Under the pieces are notes generated by a model. That model was not told where the DNA came from, ran no database searches, and was given only the letters and a program-made list of their open reading frames with translations. Shown here piece after piece: positions 1 to 8,092 of a stretch of 23,224 nucleotides of DNA (within the stretch, counting starts at the first letter, position 1; each line of letters starts with the position of its first letter). A program made the position numbers and the translations under genes. The DNA is taken from the NCBI GenBank assembly GCA_015163815.1, contig JAAOIJ010000102.1, positions 1 through 23,224 of the forward strand, read 5' to 3'. Source of the DNA: Endozoicomonadaceae bacterium. Its GTDB lineage: Bacteria; Pseudomonadota; Gammaproteobacteria; Pseudomonadales; Endozoicomonadaceae.

Positions 1-205
1 CTTGCTTTTAATCGCTTTTCTTTTGCTAATTGATGAGCTTGTTGATAGTCATATTGTCTCCCTTTAGTATTACGTAGAATCTCTCTTGAAATCGTAGAAG
101 GAGATCTTTTCAATGCGCTCTGCCTATAGCATTAATAGAATAATGCTTTGACAATAAAATGTAAATTTGAGATCTTTCTTCTGCAGTAAAGTGTTGATAA
201 TCCAT
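1..205 (-). pseudogene. IS30-family transposase, N-terminal part, frameshifted
   Basis: Translation from the ATG at 205-203, preceded by a strong AGGAG site, gives MDYQHFTAEERSQIYILLSK, the N-terminal helix-turn-helix start of IS30-family transposases. After NAIGRA the frame runs into a stop. Compared with the copy at 22781 there are two extra bases near 112-120. In the shifted frame the family sequence continues (LKRSPSTISREILRNTKGR, then QYDYQQAHQLAKE) to the window edge. One small indel therefore breaks the gene. The DDE catalytic region would lie off the left edge, so this copy is probably inactive unless the shift is bypassed. Confidence 0.8.
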
Positions 206-255
206 GTAATTCTCCTTCTTTTGTTGGTAAAAAGAAGGAGAATTACATGGATTAT
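197..255. repeat. 26-bp perfect inverted repeat over the IS30 transposase start
   Basis: Arms at 197-222 and 230-255 are exact reverse complements, separated by a 7-base loop. The arm at 197-222 contains the transposase ribosome-binding site and ATG (205-203). A transcript entering from outside the element would fold into a 26-bp hairpin hiding both. A transcript starting inside the element, past the outer arm, would not. IS10 and IS50 use comparable fold-back inhibition to block expression from impinging transcription. Assigning that role here is inference. Confidence 0.7.
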
Positions 256-406
256 TAGCATTTGACTGCTTTTTTTGGCTATAGAAAATGCCTTACTGTT
301 GCACTTCACACTTGAGAAGGCAAAATAAATCAATATCGTCTATGCAACTAATTCTTGATGATGTTGTCTTATGCCTAAGAGTCAATAATTGAGATAGGAG
401 GATTTA

Positions 407-2962
407 ATGCTTTTTACGCATCATAATGAGAGACAATCATTGGTCTCGCAAGTACAAGCTAAGGGATATGCAAAAAACGAAGATATGAGAGGGTCAGTGA
501 GTATGCTAGCACCCTCACTAAGCTTACAAGAGCAAAGGATACCATTATCACTATATCATGATATCAATCATTTAGGGCAACATCTTAACTTCAGTACGAA
601 GCTAAGACAACAACAGTTAAGATCTTTGGATGTTATGTCGTCTATGTTATTGCTAAGAAAGACAGATGAGCCGTTAGAGTCTGTGTTGGTTGATGAACCT
701 ATGAAGTCTATATGTCATCTTAAAAAAATATTATTAAGCGGGCGTCAGTTATACATTATCTCTGAATTCTTAGCTGAGATTCAAGATTCGAGGTTTTATT
801 ATAAACTACCTTACATTGAACAATGCGAAATATTACTCAGCATACTATATCAACCAGCATCAGATGAAATTTCAATTCAATTTCTTAATTCGCAAGAAGC
901 TGAACCAAATTTAATGGCATCTTTCCAATCTCACAATGATCAGAAAAATATAGTAATAAAAAATAAAGCATTACATCTTTTTATTGAAGGGCGATTTAAA
1001 TTATTAAGCACGCTAATCCAAAAAGGATTAAACCTGACTGCTTGTTCCTTATTTCGAATATTTTACTATCATTTTGTCGTGAAGTATAATCAAATCCATT
1101 TATTTCCTAGACAAAAAATAAGATCTAAAATGATGGGTATAAGAAAAACAGATATAAAACGAAAATCAATATTACATATCGCTTTACACTATAGAGACGT
1201 TAATCCAATCATGCTTTATAAAATATTGAAATTAATAAGCAATGATGGCATGATCAGCAAGACCGATATAACCGGTCGAAAAGCTTCAGATTATGCAAAA
1301 GAAATGGATTTAGAAAAACTTGCTCAGTATCTCTGTTGCCAAGAAAAAACAATAGACTTATCAGATTCAGACAAGATTATAATAGAAGAGTTTAATGCCT
1401 GCTCAGAAACATTATTTTCAACAACATATTGCCAGCTTGCAATTTATACTGAAACAAGAACATCCGCCTCAAAAAAATCAGTCGCAGAATGGGCATCAAC
1501 AATAGATAAAATTGATGCATCATTCTCATTAGAGATGTATAAAAAATACATGCAAGAAATCAACACGGATTTCAAAGCAGAGGCTAGATCAATTAAGTCC
1601 CGATTATTATTACATGCTATTCGAAAAAATAAATTGGCTTGGGTTCGATTTTTTATCGTAAATGGTGAAAGTTTAGCGAATATTTCAGCAGCAAATAATG
1701 TCGATCCTTTACATTTAGCCATTCTGTATGATCATCAAGAAATTATATTATTATTATTTCATGTGGGTGCAGTATATGGTTTGTTTTCAAAGCAACAATC
1801 GACTTTGGCTGCATCAGACATGAAGCAAAGTTATCAGATGATTGATCCATGTAAAGAAGATGTATTCAATAATAATTATGCATATTTAGCTAGACATTAT
1901 ACTACTCAGTCGGCAGGTTTTATAACCTACTTAGGCTTACGACGCAAAATACAAACAGAAAAGCTTAAAATAACATCTTGTGTTGATGATTCGTTATTGC
2001 AATTTATACAAGCTATTCATAGACGAGATATTTCAGAAATACAGAGCATTTTACATAAAAATAAAATGAAATTTCATAAGACATCTATATTCAATAGCCT
2101 ATTAAATAATGATGAAATAACAGCTATATTATTAATTATAATACATAATAACAATGAAAATTTAACAGAAGTTTCGACATTCCTGACAAATACAATGAAA
2201 CATCACAAGGCTTATAAACCCTTAATATTTCATGCATACCAGTGTATTATCGACAATACCTCTCTGAAACCTGAATCAATTTGTAATGATGGCAATTTAT
2301 ATTACTGGAGTAAGTCTCATAATATCTCGGCATTAAAATATTACAGTCAACCAAATCAACAGGTCACTTATCGACACACAGGAAATAATACGTGCCTGCA
2401 TGTTATTTTTATGAGGAAAGAGTTGATTGATTTAGATTCTGTAGCTTATATCATCAGCATGGTGCATCCTAGTCAATTAACTACAAAGAATGATCAATTA
2501 CTCACTCCTTTAGATTTTTTGTGTTTAAAATTGGAAAAGTATCGATATCAAGCGATCTCATATGAGACATTAGAAAAGTTAGGTATGCAGCGAACCATTA
2601 AACATACCGAAGAAAGCAAACAGAACCCTCTTTATCAGTTTATTTTTTATGCTATGCTAGAAAATTCAAGGAGAAACATCATGATGCATGAAAATATTCA
2701 AGAACCTGCTATGAAAATATATCCTGTTATCAACACTAGAGAGCCTGAAGATTCGTCTGTCTCTACAGTAGAATGCATGCAAAAGAAGATATTTTTCCAG
2801 TTGGCACATCCAAGGGCAAAAGACGAAGAAACTGCCATGACTTTATTAAATTTAAGGACACCTGTGTTACTTTGCCCTGCAAACAGTTCCATACATGCGA
2901 CCAATACTATTAATGATACGCCACCTGCAAAGCGGCGATGTATTAGTAATATAACCGATTGA
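407..2962 (+). CDS. Large ankyrin-like repeat protein, candidate effector
   Basis: An 851-aa protein of unknown specific function. The start is well supported by AGGAGG six bases before the ATG. I see no signal peptide or membrane segment. Ankyrin-like helix pairs occur around residues 250-310 (SILHIALHYRD, then DITGRKASDYAKEMDLEKLA), 397-455 (LLLHAIRKNKLAW, then DPLHLAILYDHQEIILLLF) and 661-710 (TCLHVIFMRKE, then LLTPLDFLCLK). They match the alpha-alpha ankyrin pattern but are divergent, and the N-terminal ~240 residues resemble nothing I recognise. The C-terminus has PPAKRRC at 839-845, which resembles a short basic nuclear localisation signal. The gene stands alone between IS30 remnants. 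Large ankyrin proteins in intracellular gammaproteobacteria are often Dot/Icm effectors; that role here is inference. The reading frame is intact, unlike its neighbour's. Confidence 0.75.
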   Translation: MLFTHHNERQSLVSQVQAKGYAKNEDMRGSVSMLAPSLSLQEQRIPLSLYHDINHLGQHLNFSTKLRQQQLRSLDVMSSMLLLRKTDEPLESVLVDEPMKSICHLKKILLSGRQLYIISEFLAEIQDSRFYYKLPYIEQCEILLSILYQPASDEISIQFLNSQEAEPNLMASFQSHNDQKNIVIKNKALHLFIEGRFKLLSTLIQKGLNLTACSLFRIFYYHFVVKYNQIHLFPRQKIRSKMMGIRKTDIKRKSILHIALHYRDVNPIMLYKILKLISNDGMISKTDITGRKASDYAKEMDLEKLAQYLCCQEKTIDLSDSDKIIIEEFNACSETLFSTTYCQLAIYTETRTSASKKSVAEWASTIDKIDASFSLEMYKKYMQEINTDFKAEARSIKSRLLLHAIRKNKLAWVRFFIVNGESLANISAANNVDPLHLAILYDHQEIILLLFHVGAVYGLFSKQQSTLAASDMKQSYQMIDPCKEDVFNNNYAYLARHYTTQSAGFITYLGLRRKIQTEKLKITSCVDDSLLQFIQAIHRRDISEIQSILHKNKMKFHKTSIFNSLLNNDEITAILLIIIHNNNENLTEVSTFLTNTMKHHKAYKPLIFHAYQCIIDNTSLKPESICNDGNLYYWSKSHNISALKYYSQPNQQVTYRHTGNNTCLHVIFMRKELIDLDSVAYIISMVHPSQLTTKNDQLLTPLDFLCLKLEKYRYQAISYETLEKLGMQRTIKHTEESKQNPLYQFIFYAMLENSRRNIMMHENIQEPAMKIYPVINTREPEDSSVSTVECMQKKIFFQLAHPRAKDEETAMTLLNLRTPVLLCPANSSIHATNTINDTPPAKRRCISNITD

Positions 2963-2970
2963 CAATAATC

Positions 2971-3165
2971 TATGCTTTTCCTATTGCATGAATAGCATCA
3001 TGCTTTGACAAAAAGATATCAATTTGAGATTCGCTTCTGAATTCAAGTATTGATAAGCCATGTCATTCTCCTTCTTTTTTTGATAAAAAGACATGATTAG
3101 CATTTGACTGCTTTTTTTTGGCTATAGACAATGCTTTACTGTTGAACTTCACACTTGAAAAGGTC
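2971..3165 (-). mobile_element. Decayed IS30-family 5' end
   Basis: On the minus strand this segment matches the IS30-like ends at 1-323 and 22664-22930: terminal repeat near 3150-3165, GGCTATAG motif, AT-rich leader, then an AGGAGAATGAC site and ATGGCTTATCAATAC near the transposase start. The coding part is degenerate and breaks off about 9 bases after the stop of the gene ending at 2962. Only about 195 bases remain and no transposase could be made. Confidence 0.75.
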
Positions 3166-3315
3166 ATATTAAAAAAATACAGATCTTCATCAATATATTG
3201 TCTTATTGCAAAAAGATCATCTTACATTTTGTATAGTACGACTAACTCATAATGAACTTTCATTCTCAGTCTATATCGTATATGATCAATGTTGTATTAC
3301 GAGGGAGATAACAAT

Positions 3316-5332
3316 ATGGCCTCTATCAAGAATACTCTTTCAATGCAGTCCAGTTCTATCCCATCCCAGTCCAGATAGATCTTAATAACGCACGTGTTAT
3401 TCCTGAAACGGTCATATTAACTCAACATTTCACAGGTAATGCTAATGGTCAAGTGCTTTCAAATCGTGTCAATAATCAGTATCTTTTTTGTAGGTACTTA
3501 GTTCATGGTTTTCTGGCCATCATTCATGATCGAGAATCATTAGCTGTCTATCAAAAAATAATAGAACTATAAGATTTAAATACCAAAGAGTTTACTCCAA
3601 ATGAAAGGATGCTCAATGAGCAGTTTTATGAACAAATAAGTTTATCAGGATATTATGCTGATATTGAAGATTTTAGCTTATGCATAGCCTTAACCTTTAA
3701 TCAAGGAGAGCTCAATATTATTAAAAAATATGTATTTATGTCTTCAAAGCATGCTATGGCAATGATTATGAAAAAAACGGCCTATAATACAGGTTGGGTT
3801 ATTGGGTATGACCCTAATGTCACTTTTCAATGTATGATTTTTCATATCAAACCAATAAATGATAGATCACAAATTCAAGGTTCAATAGACAATCCTTGGG
3901 CAAAAATAAAGCAATTTATGCATTCAAGAGAAAAAAATACTTTTTACACAATAAAGCAATGGCTTTCTTGAATTTTAATACAACCTATCAACAGCCTGAC
4001 TGCCAATCTTTTGATATCCAATACTTTTCTGCTTTAAATCTAGATATATTCATTTTAACACTACAAAATGGGCATTATGGTTGTCATCTAAAATCTGAAT
4101 TATGTGAAAAACCATGGAGTTTTGAATCTTTTAGATTGTATAACTTAAAACAACGAAAAAATACTCTGAAAGTAGGAGAAGGGTTGTATTATGCAATGCA
4201 AAATAAACATAGACATTCAATTCGTACTTTTTTTGATCAATTAACACAATTTTGTCATTTAAATCAATTATTAACTAATGAGTCAATAGATGTAGAGACA
4301 ATACAAGATTTAAAGTGTATCGTGTTCGCTAAGAGACAGTCTGATGAAGTATCAGGCTTATTAATAGCTTGCAAAGAAGGAAACATCAAAATAGTGAGAT
4401 GTTTTGTGACTTGTCTTCAAGAGTTTGGACGCAAGTATCCAGCCTGCAAAAAACATTTCGCAGACATATTATTCTATATTCATTTTAAATATAGATCTAT
4501 CTTACATATCAGTCTTATGTGTGATTATTTCGATATTTTATACGATTTATTCAGTTGGCCAGAAAAATTAGATTTAAACGCAGGAAATCCATACCTGAAA
4601 GCTTTATTTGAATCGATTCAGCCTAATCAAGCATCTGTCTTTCAAATTGCAAAAGATTTTACTGAGAATACCAGAATTATGGCTTATCTACATCAATTTC
4701 AAATTACATGGGTTTTATCTGCTATTAAAACGTTAAGTGAATTAAATGATTATTTTAAAATTCATAATACTTTATCGTTTGCTTTACAGCATGGATATAC
4801 CGATTCTGTTCGATTGCTATTAACGCATATCAGCACTTATATTGACTCATCATCTGCTGCTTTATCTAAAAATGAAATCAATGCTTTAGAAAACATACTG
4901 CTGGCTAAGCATCATGACATACCAGGGTTTATGTTATCTTGTAAGAATGGGCATATAGAAACAGTGAAAGTCATATTGCAATACATTCAAAAATTATCTA
5001 AAAGAGAAGAATTAAGAGAAAACTTACTAACCATATTATGTTATACCCATTGTGATCAGGATACTATTTTACAAATATGTGTAGACGAAAATCACACAGA
5101 GATTCTCGAAGCAATACTCAATTGGTTGGAACCATTAGATTTAAACGCTGCAGAAATAATCATGATTGATGATTGGTTTAATCACCTCAAATCACCGTAT
5201 CAAGATGCATCTATATTTAATTATGAAAAAAATAAGGCTGATATAGAAGCTTTTTAGATGTTAACGTATTTTTATCAAAAATGGATCAATATCAAAGATC
5301 AGTCGCATGATGAATGCGTATCGACTGATTGA
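3316..5332 (+). pseudogene. Second ankyrin-like repeat gene, broken by frameshifts and stops
   Basis: Pieces of one gene of roughly 640-670 codons lie in different frames. An ATG at 3316 after GAGGGAG opens a short frame ending at 3378. A second frame (GLYQEYSFNAVQFYPIP, then HGFLAIIHDRE) begins no later than 3348, meets a TAA at 3570-3572, continues past it, and stays open to 3971. Near an A7 run (about 3931-3937) homology passes by a -1 shift into the long frame ending at 5257 (REKKYFLHNKAMAFLNF). The 3896-5257 part holds two ~160-residue ankyrin-like modules. Resemblance between the modules extends past the TAG at 5255-5257 (MLTYFYQKW), so the original end may be the TGA at 5330. At least two frameshifts and one or two stops make it a pseudogene. 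A separate protein from 3896 could still be made, but I see no convincing ribosome site there. Confidence 0.7.
4184..5254 (+). repeat. Two tandem ~160-residue ankyrin-like modules
   Basis: Within the broken ankyrin-like gene, codons at about 4184-4694 and 4772-5254 encode related modules. Shared positions include LLIACKEGNIKIV versus FMLSCKNGHIETV, ILFYIHFKYRSILHI versus ILCYTHCDQDTILQI, WPEKLDLNA versus WLEPLDLNA, and QASVF versus DASIF. The resemblance is at protein level only, so the duplication is old. Confidence 0.65.
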
Positions 5333-5355
5333 GAAGATAGGAATACGCCTGCATG

Positions 5356-5420
5356 ATCTTGCTGTTCTATTCTTTAATCAAAATAAGAACAAGATGTTCA
5401 TAAAATAATCATCTTTTTTT
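5356..5420 (+). terminator. Possible terminator after the ankyrin-like pseudogene
   Basis: An imperfect stem pairs ATCTTGCTGTTCT (from 5356) with AAGAACAAGAT (ending 5395). About 18 bases later comes a T7 run at 5414-5420. The gap between hairpin and T run is longer than usual, so this is a weak call. Confidence 0.25.
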
Positions 5421-5534
5421 ATTGAATCATGCAAAAAATATTGCCATTGAACTAGCATGTCCTTTCATCTCTGATTCTATTCTAAAAAAATAAATAGCCT
5501 CAACAATATATTCTCTAATCAGCATGCAAGTGTT

Positions 5535-5850
5535 TCTATATAAAGAAGAAAAAAGAGCAATAGAACAATCTAGAGGTGGCAATACAAAAAAATGCATAGG
5601 CTGGCTGATGGACATCAGCGTCCAATTGACTTAAATGAGGAAGGGAAGCTGTTATCTCAAAATATTCTAATACTAAAAAATCGGCTATTCATTTAAAAAA
5701 ATATTTATAAATCAAGGCATCTTATTGAAAATTTATTAAAATATTTTAGAAGTATTTCCACTTGTTTTGATAAGATAGCTAGGCATGTTAAAGCGATGAT
5801 TTATATTGCAGGTGATATTATTTGGGTGAATTCAAAATGCAGACGCACCC
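5535..5850 (+). mobile_element. IS5-family transposase relic with internal deletion
   Basis: Two transposase pieces are fused. Around 5555-5640 the translation reads AIEQSRGG, then, after a frame change, HRLADGHQRPIDL, the RSRGG..TK.H...D..G.P segment of IS5-family DDE transposases. From about 5711 it reads HLIENLLKYFRSISTCFDKIA, then AMIYIAGDIIWVNSK, the C-terminus. That end matches the IS5-family copy at the right edge (HLVENLFARLKHFRSISTRFD). The central catalytic region is missing and the TGA stop has become TGC. The relic ends near 5850, where the right-edge copy also has its terminal sequence. The region from 5851 to 5948 holds a GCATGAC/GTCATGC inverted repeat (5864-5870 and 5906-5912), possibly part of the speE 3' end. 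Confidence 0.75.
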
Positions 5851-5948
5851 TAAAAAAACAGAGGCATGACGTCATTTTTTAAATTATTTTAATGAAAAAT
5901 ATTATGTCATGCACTGTTATTATCTTATTGCAACGGTTTTAGCTTGTT

Positions 5949-6812
5949 TTAAAAATGATTGATGAGTTTGTTTAAAGATCGATTCATAAAAGTAGGCAAA
6001 GCAAAAGCTGCATGATGTATATTGTCATTATAATATTGTAAATTTAATGCAAGCGACTCATAACGAGTATGATCAAAGTGCTGCCATGGATGTCTTCTAG
6101 GAGAAGCAAAAGTAAAGCTCCATAATCCACCAGGGTAGCTGAGGTTATTAAAATTATAAATTGAAGTATATTGAAACAGTTCTTTTAAGATCGACAATAA
6201 ATGGATTTGCACCTCTTGACAATACCAAGGAGATTCTCCTTGAGAAACAACAATACCGTCAGGTGTTAATCGTTGAAAAACAGCTCGATAAAAATCTAAT
6301 CCAAATAATGGCTTAGAAGGACCAATAGGATCAGTTGAATCGATTAAAATGACATCAAATTGATCGGTTGTTTGATTGATAAATTCAACACCATCGGCAA
6401 TATGTAATTGCACTTTAGGATCGGAGAAAGCCTGAGCAGTTTTTGGTAAATATTCCTGACAAGCTTGAACAACCATATTGTCAATTTCTACAACCACACA
6501 CCGTTCAACAGAAGGATGTTTAATGACTTCTCGAGCAGTACCACCGTCTCCTCCACCAATAATCAATACATTTTTTGGGTTAGGATGAACGAATAAAGGA
6601 GGATGGGCAATCATTTCATGATATACATATTCATCTCGCTCAGTTAGCATCATACAGCCATCATTTAGCAAGGCCCGACCATGACCTACTGTTTCGACAA
6701 TATCAACAGTTTGATAGGCACTAGTGCCTGAGAATAAAATTTTATTCACTTTGAAGCGAGCGCCTACAATATCTTGAAACACTTCTTCAATCCATACATT
6801 AGATGCCATCAT
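5949..6812 (-). CDS. speE: Spermidine synthase (aminopropyltransferase)
   Basis: SpeE transfers the aminopropyl group from decarboxylated S-adenosylmethionine to putrescine, giving spermidine and methylthioadenosine in the cytosol. The 287-aa length is typical. The N-terminal beta domain is followed by the substrate residues YHE (64-66), the nucleotide-binding GGGDGG (86-91), the acidic VEID (108-111), and the catalytic segment DSTDPIGPS (158-166). It begins with two consecutive ATGs (6812 and 6809) after AGGAG at 6820-6816, and its first ATG overlaps the stop of the AdoMetDC gene as ATGA. Translational coupling is therefore likely, and the neighbour supplies the co-substrate. Identification is firm; specificity for putrescine rather than a longer amine is inferred from the agmatinase and arginine decarboxylase next door. 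Confidence 0.95.
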   Translation of the reverse strand: MMASNVWIEEVFQDIVGARFKVNKILFSGTSAYQTVDIVETVGHGRALLNDGCMMLTERDEYVYHEMIAHPPLFVHPNPKNVLIIGGGDGGTAREVIKHPSVERCVVVEIDNMVVQACQEYLPKTAQAFSDPKVQLHIADGVEFINQTTDQFDVILIDSTDPIGPSKPLFGLDFYRAVFQRLTPDGIVVSQGESPWYCQEVQIHLLSILKELFQYTSIYNFNNLSYPGGLWSFTFASPRRHPWQHFDHTRYESLALNLQYYNDNIHHAAFALPTFMNRSLNKLINHF

Positions 6813-7762
6813 GAACTCCTATTGATATATAAAGACTCTGCAGTCATAATTTGTTGTTTTTTAGTAAAAAAAGTATTAAAAATAACTTGATCTTGATTAC
6901 ATAAGTCTGCAGTAACGCGTGTATGATAATGATACTGATCTGTGAACTGATCTAGCTGATTCTGTGTAATCTTGTTGTTAAAAATAATGAAATCAAATGA
7001 TTTAGGTTGAAAGAGAGCTAGCAATGTTTTTGCATAAGGTAATAAGTTATCGTCAGATTCTACACTCATATAACTACCTGGATTTTCAGGGGTAATATGT
7101 ATGGTCATATAGTGAGATTCACGTAATGCGTTCATTGAATAACCACACGGCGAAAAAAGATGCTCATCGCAGACCCAGGATTTTAAATGTTGTTCAAAAG
7201 ATAATATTTCTCTAATACTTGCTTGATTGTGATGTGCTTTCATAAAAGTAGTGGCAGCAGTGGCGTCAATATGATGCATTAATAATTCATATGCAGGTTT
7301 TGTTTGAATGACGGGGCCCGATGTTGAGCTGTAATGAAATAGATGTAAATGATGGTTATCTAAATAGCCTAATCGATAACTATTGCCTGGTATTTTTTTT
7401 TGAATTTCTATCACATCTTGATGAAAATCACTAGCTTGTAAGTGTGAACAATATTCGTTTTTACGTTGATAGAAAAAATGTTGAATGGATGTTTGTCCAA
7501 TGTGTTCAATTAAATACATCATCGCTTTGACTAAGCATGTATTACCACACGTTACCATGACAATACGATGAGACCAAATAAACAAACTAGATTCAGAGAG
7601 TAAGTATGCAATACAGTGTTGATTCTGAATCATCGATAAGATTTTAGCGTCACAAATATGAACCATTTTAGACCAAAAAGACTGATCAAAAGCAGTTATT
7701 AAATCAATAGTATGCGGGTATACTAATACTTCATATTTTTTTTCAACTCCTTCAAAAAACAT
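6809..7762 (-). CDS. speD: Eukaryote-type S-adenosylmethionine decarboxylase proenzyme
   Basis: This enzyme makes decarboxylated S-adenosylmethionine for spermidine synthase. At 317 aa it is close in length to animal and plant AdoMetDC (about 330-380) and far longer than ordinary bacterial SpeD enzymes (about 120-270). It has the eukaryotic residues in order: FFEG..EK at 2-8 (human Phe7, Glu8, Glu11), LSESS at 55-59 with predicted self-cleavage between Glu57 and Ser58 to form the pyruvoyl group, TCGNT with Cys72 (human Cys82), and PCGYSMN with Ser209 (human Ser229). IHITPE then supplies His222 (human His243) and Glu226 (human Glu247). All key residues are kept, so it should process and be active. 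AGGAG lies about 12 bases before the ATG. It is the first gene of a minus-strand pair with speE, overlapping by 4 bases. The symbol is by function; the subfamily is not that of E. coli SpeD. Confidence 0.9.
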   Translation of the reverse strand: MFFEGVEKKYEVLVYPHTIDLITAFDQSFWSKMVHICDAKILSMIQNQHCIAYLLSESSLFIWSHRIVMVTCGNTCLVKAMMYLIEHIGQTSIQHFFYQRKNEYCSHLQASDFHQDVIEIQKKIPGNSYRLGYLDNHHLHLFHYSSTSGPVIQTKPAYELLMHHIDATAATTFMKAHHNQASIREILSFEQHLKSWVCDEHLFSPCGYSMNALRESHYMTIHITPENPGSYMSVESDDNLLPYAKTLLALFQPKSFDFIIFNNKITQNQLDQFTDQYHYHTRVTADLCNQDQVIFNTFFTKKQQIMTAESLYINRSS

Positions 7763-8089
7763 AATCGATTCAGTCTCCTAATGGCATCGATTCGCTAAAA
7801 AGATGATTGGGTTTAGCTGTTTTCCAAGATATATTCATAGCGATTTTGATTAATATTTTTTTGGTTTCACTGTTGAGTGACCCAACATCTTATGTCGCAA
7901 TTTTAGCTCCATTTTATTAAAATGGCTAGGTTTCAATTGAGCTCCGTTACAAACTGCAAAATAAATAGCAGCCTTGAAGTATAGCTGTTTATAGCCTAGA
8001 CTGTTCAATTTATTTTATATATTGATCAATATTATTGAAGCCTAATATTTTGTTTCTCGAGTAAAACAAAGCTCACAAGAGATGAAGAA
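7763..8089. promoter_or_regulatory. Divergent control region between the two polyamine gene pairs
   Basis: This 327-bp gap separates the minus-strand AdoMetDC-speE pair from the plus-strand speB-speA pair and must hold promoters in both directions. The clearest structure is a 14-bp perfect palindrome, ATATTGATCAATAT, at 8019-8032, a plausible operator. A TAATAT at 8043-8048 could be a -10 element for speB, with TTGATC inside the palindrome as a poorly spaced -35 (15 bp). I see no gene or riboswitch here. Confidence 0.4.
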
Positions 8090-8092
8090 GTG

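Larger units (their letters stand above)
1..323 (-). mobile_element. IS30-family element, 5' end, runs off left edge
   Basis: This is the terminal part of an IS30-like insertion sequence whose outer end lies near 323 and whose transposase reads towards position 1. The outer ~70 bases, with a TGCCTTCTCAAGTGTGAAG-type end (minus strand) and an AT-rich leader, recur near 2971-3165, 14686-14740, 18155-18270 and 22664-22780, which defines the family inside this window. The element continues beyond the left edge, so its other end and any target duplication cannot be seen. It has a 26-bp perfect inverted repeat over the transposase start, described separately. Confidence 0.85.

Noticed and set aside
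124..333. Minus-strand 69-codon frame at the left edge
   Set aside because: It overlaps the IS30 leader and transposase start in another frame. The real IS30 product starts at 205.
1444..1722. Minus-strand frame inside the first ankyrin-like gene
   Set aside because: It is antisense to a long intact gene with a good ribosome site and has no family resemblance.
407..5332. Dot/Icm or other secretion-system locus
   Set aside because: Only candidate substrates are present; no secretion component is encoded in the window.
5427..5615. Minus-strand 62-codon frame after the ankyrin-like pseudogene
   Set aside because: It is antisense to the IS5 relic, which explains the sequence better.
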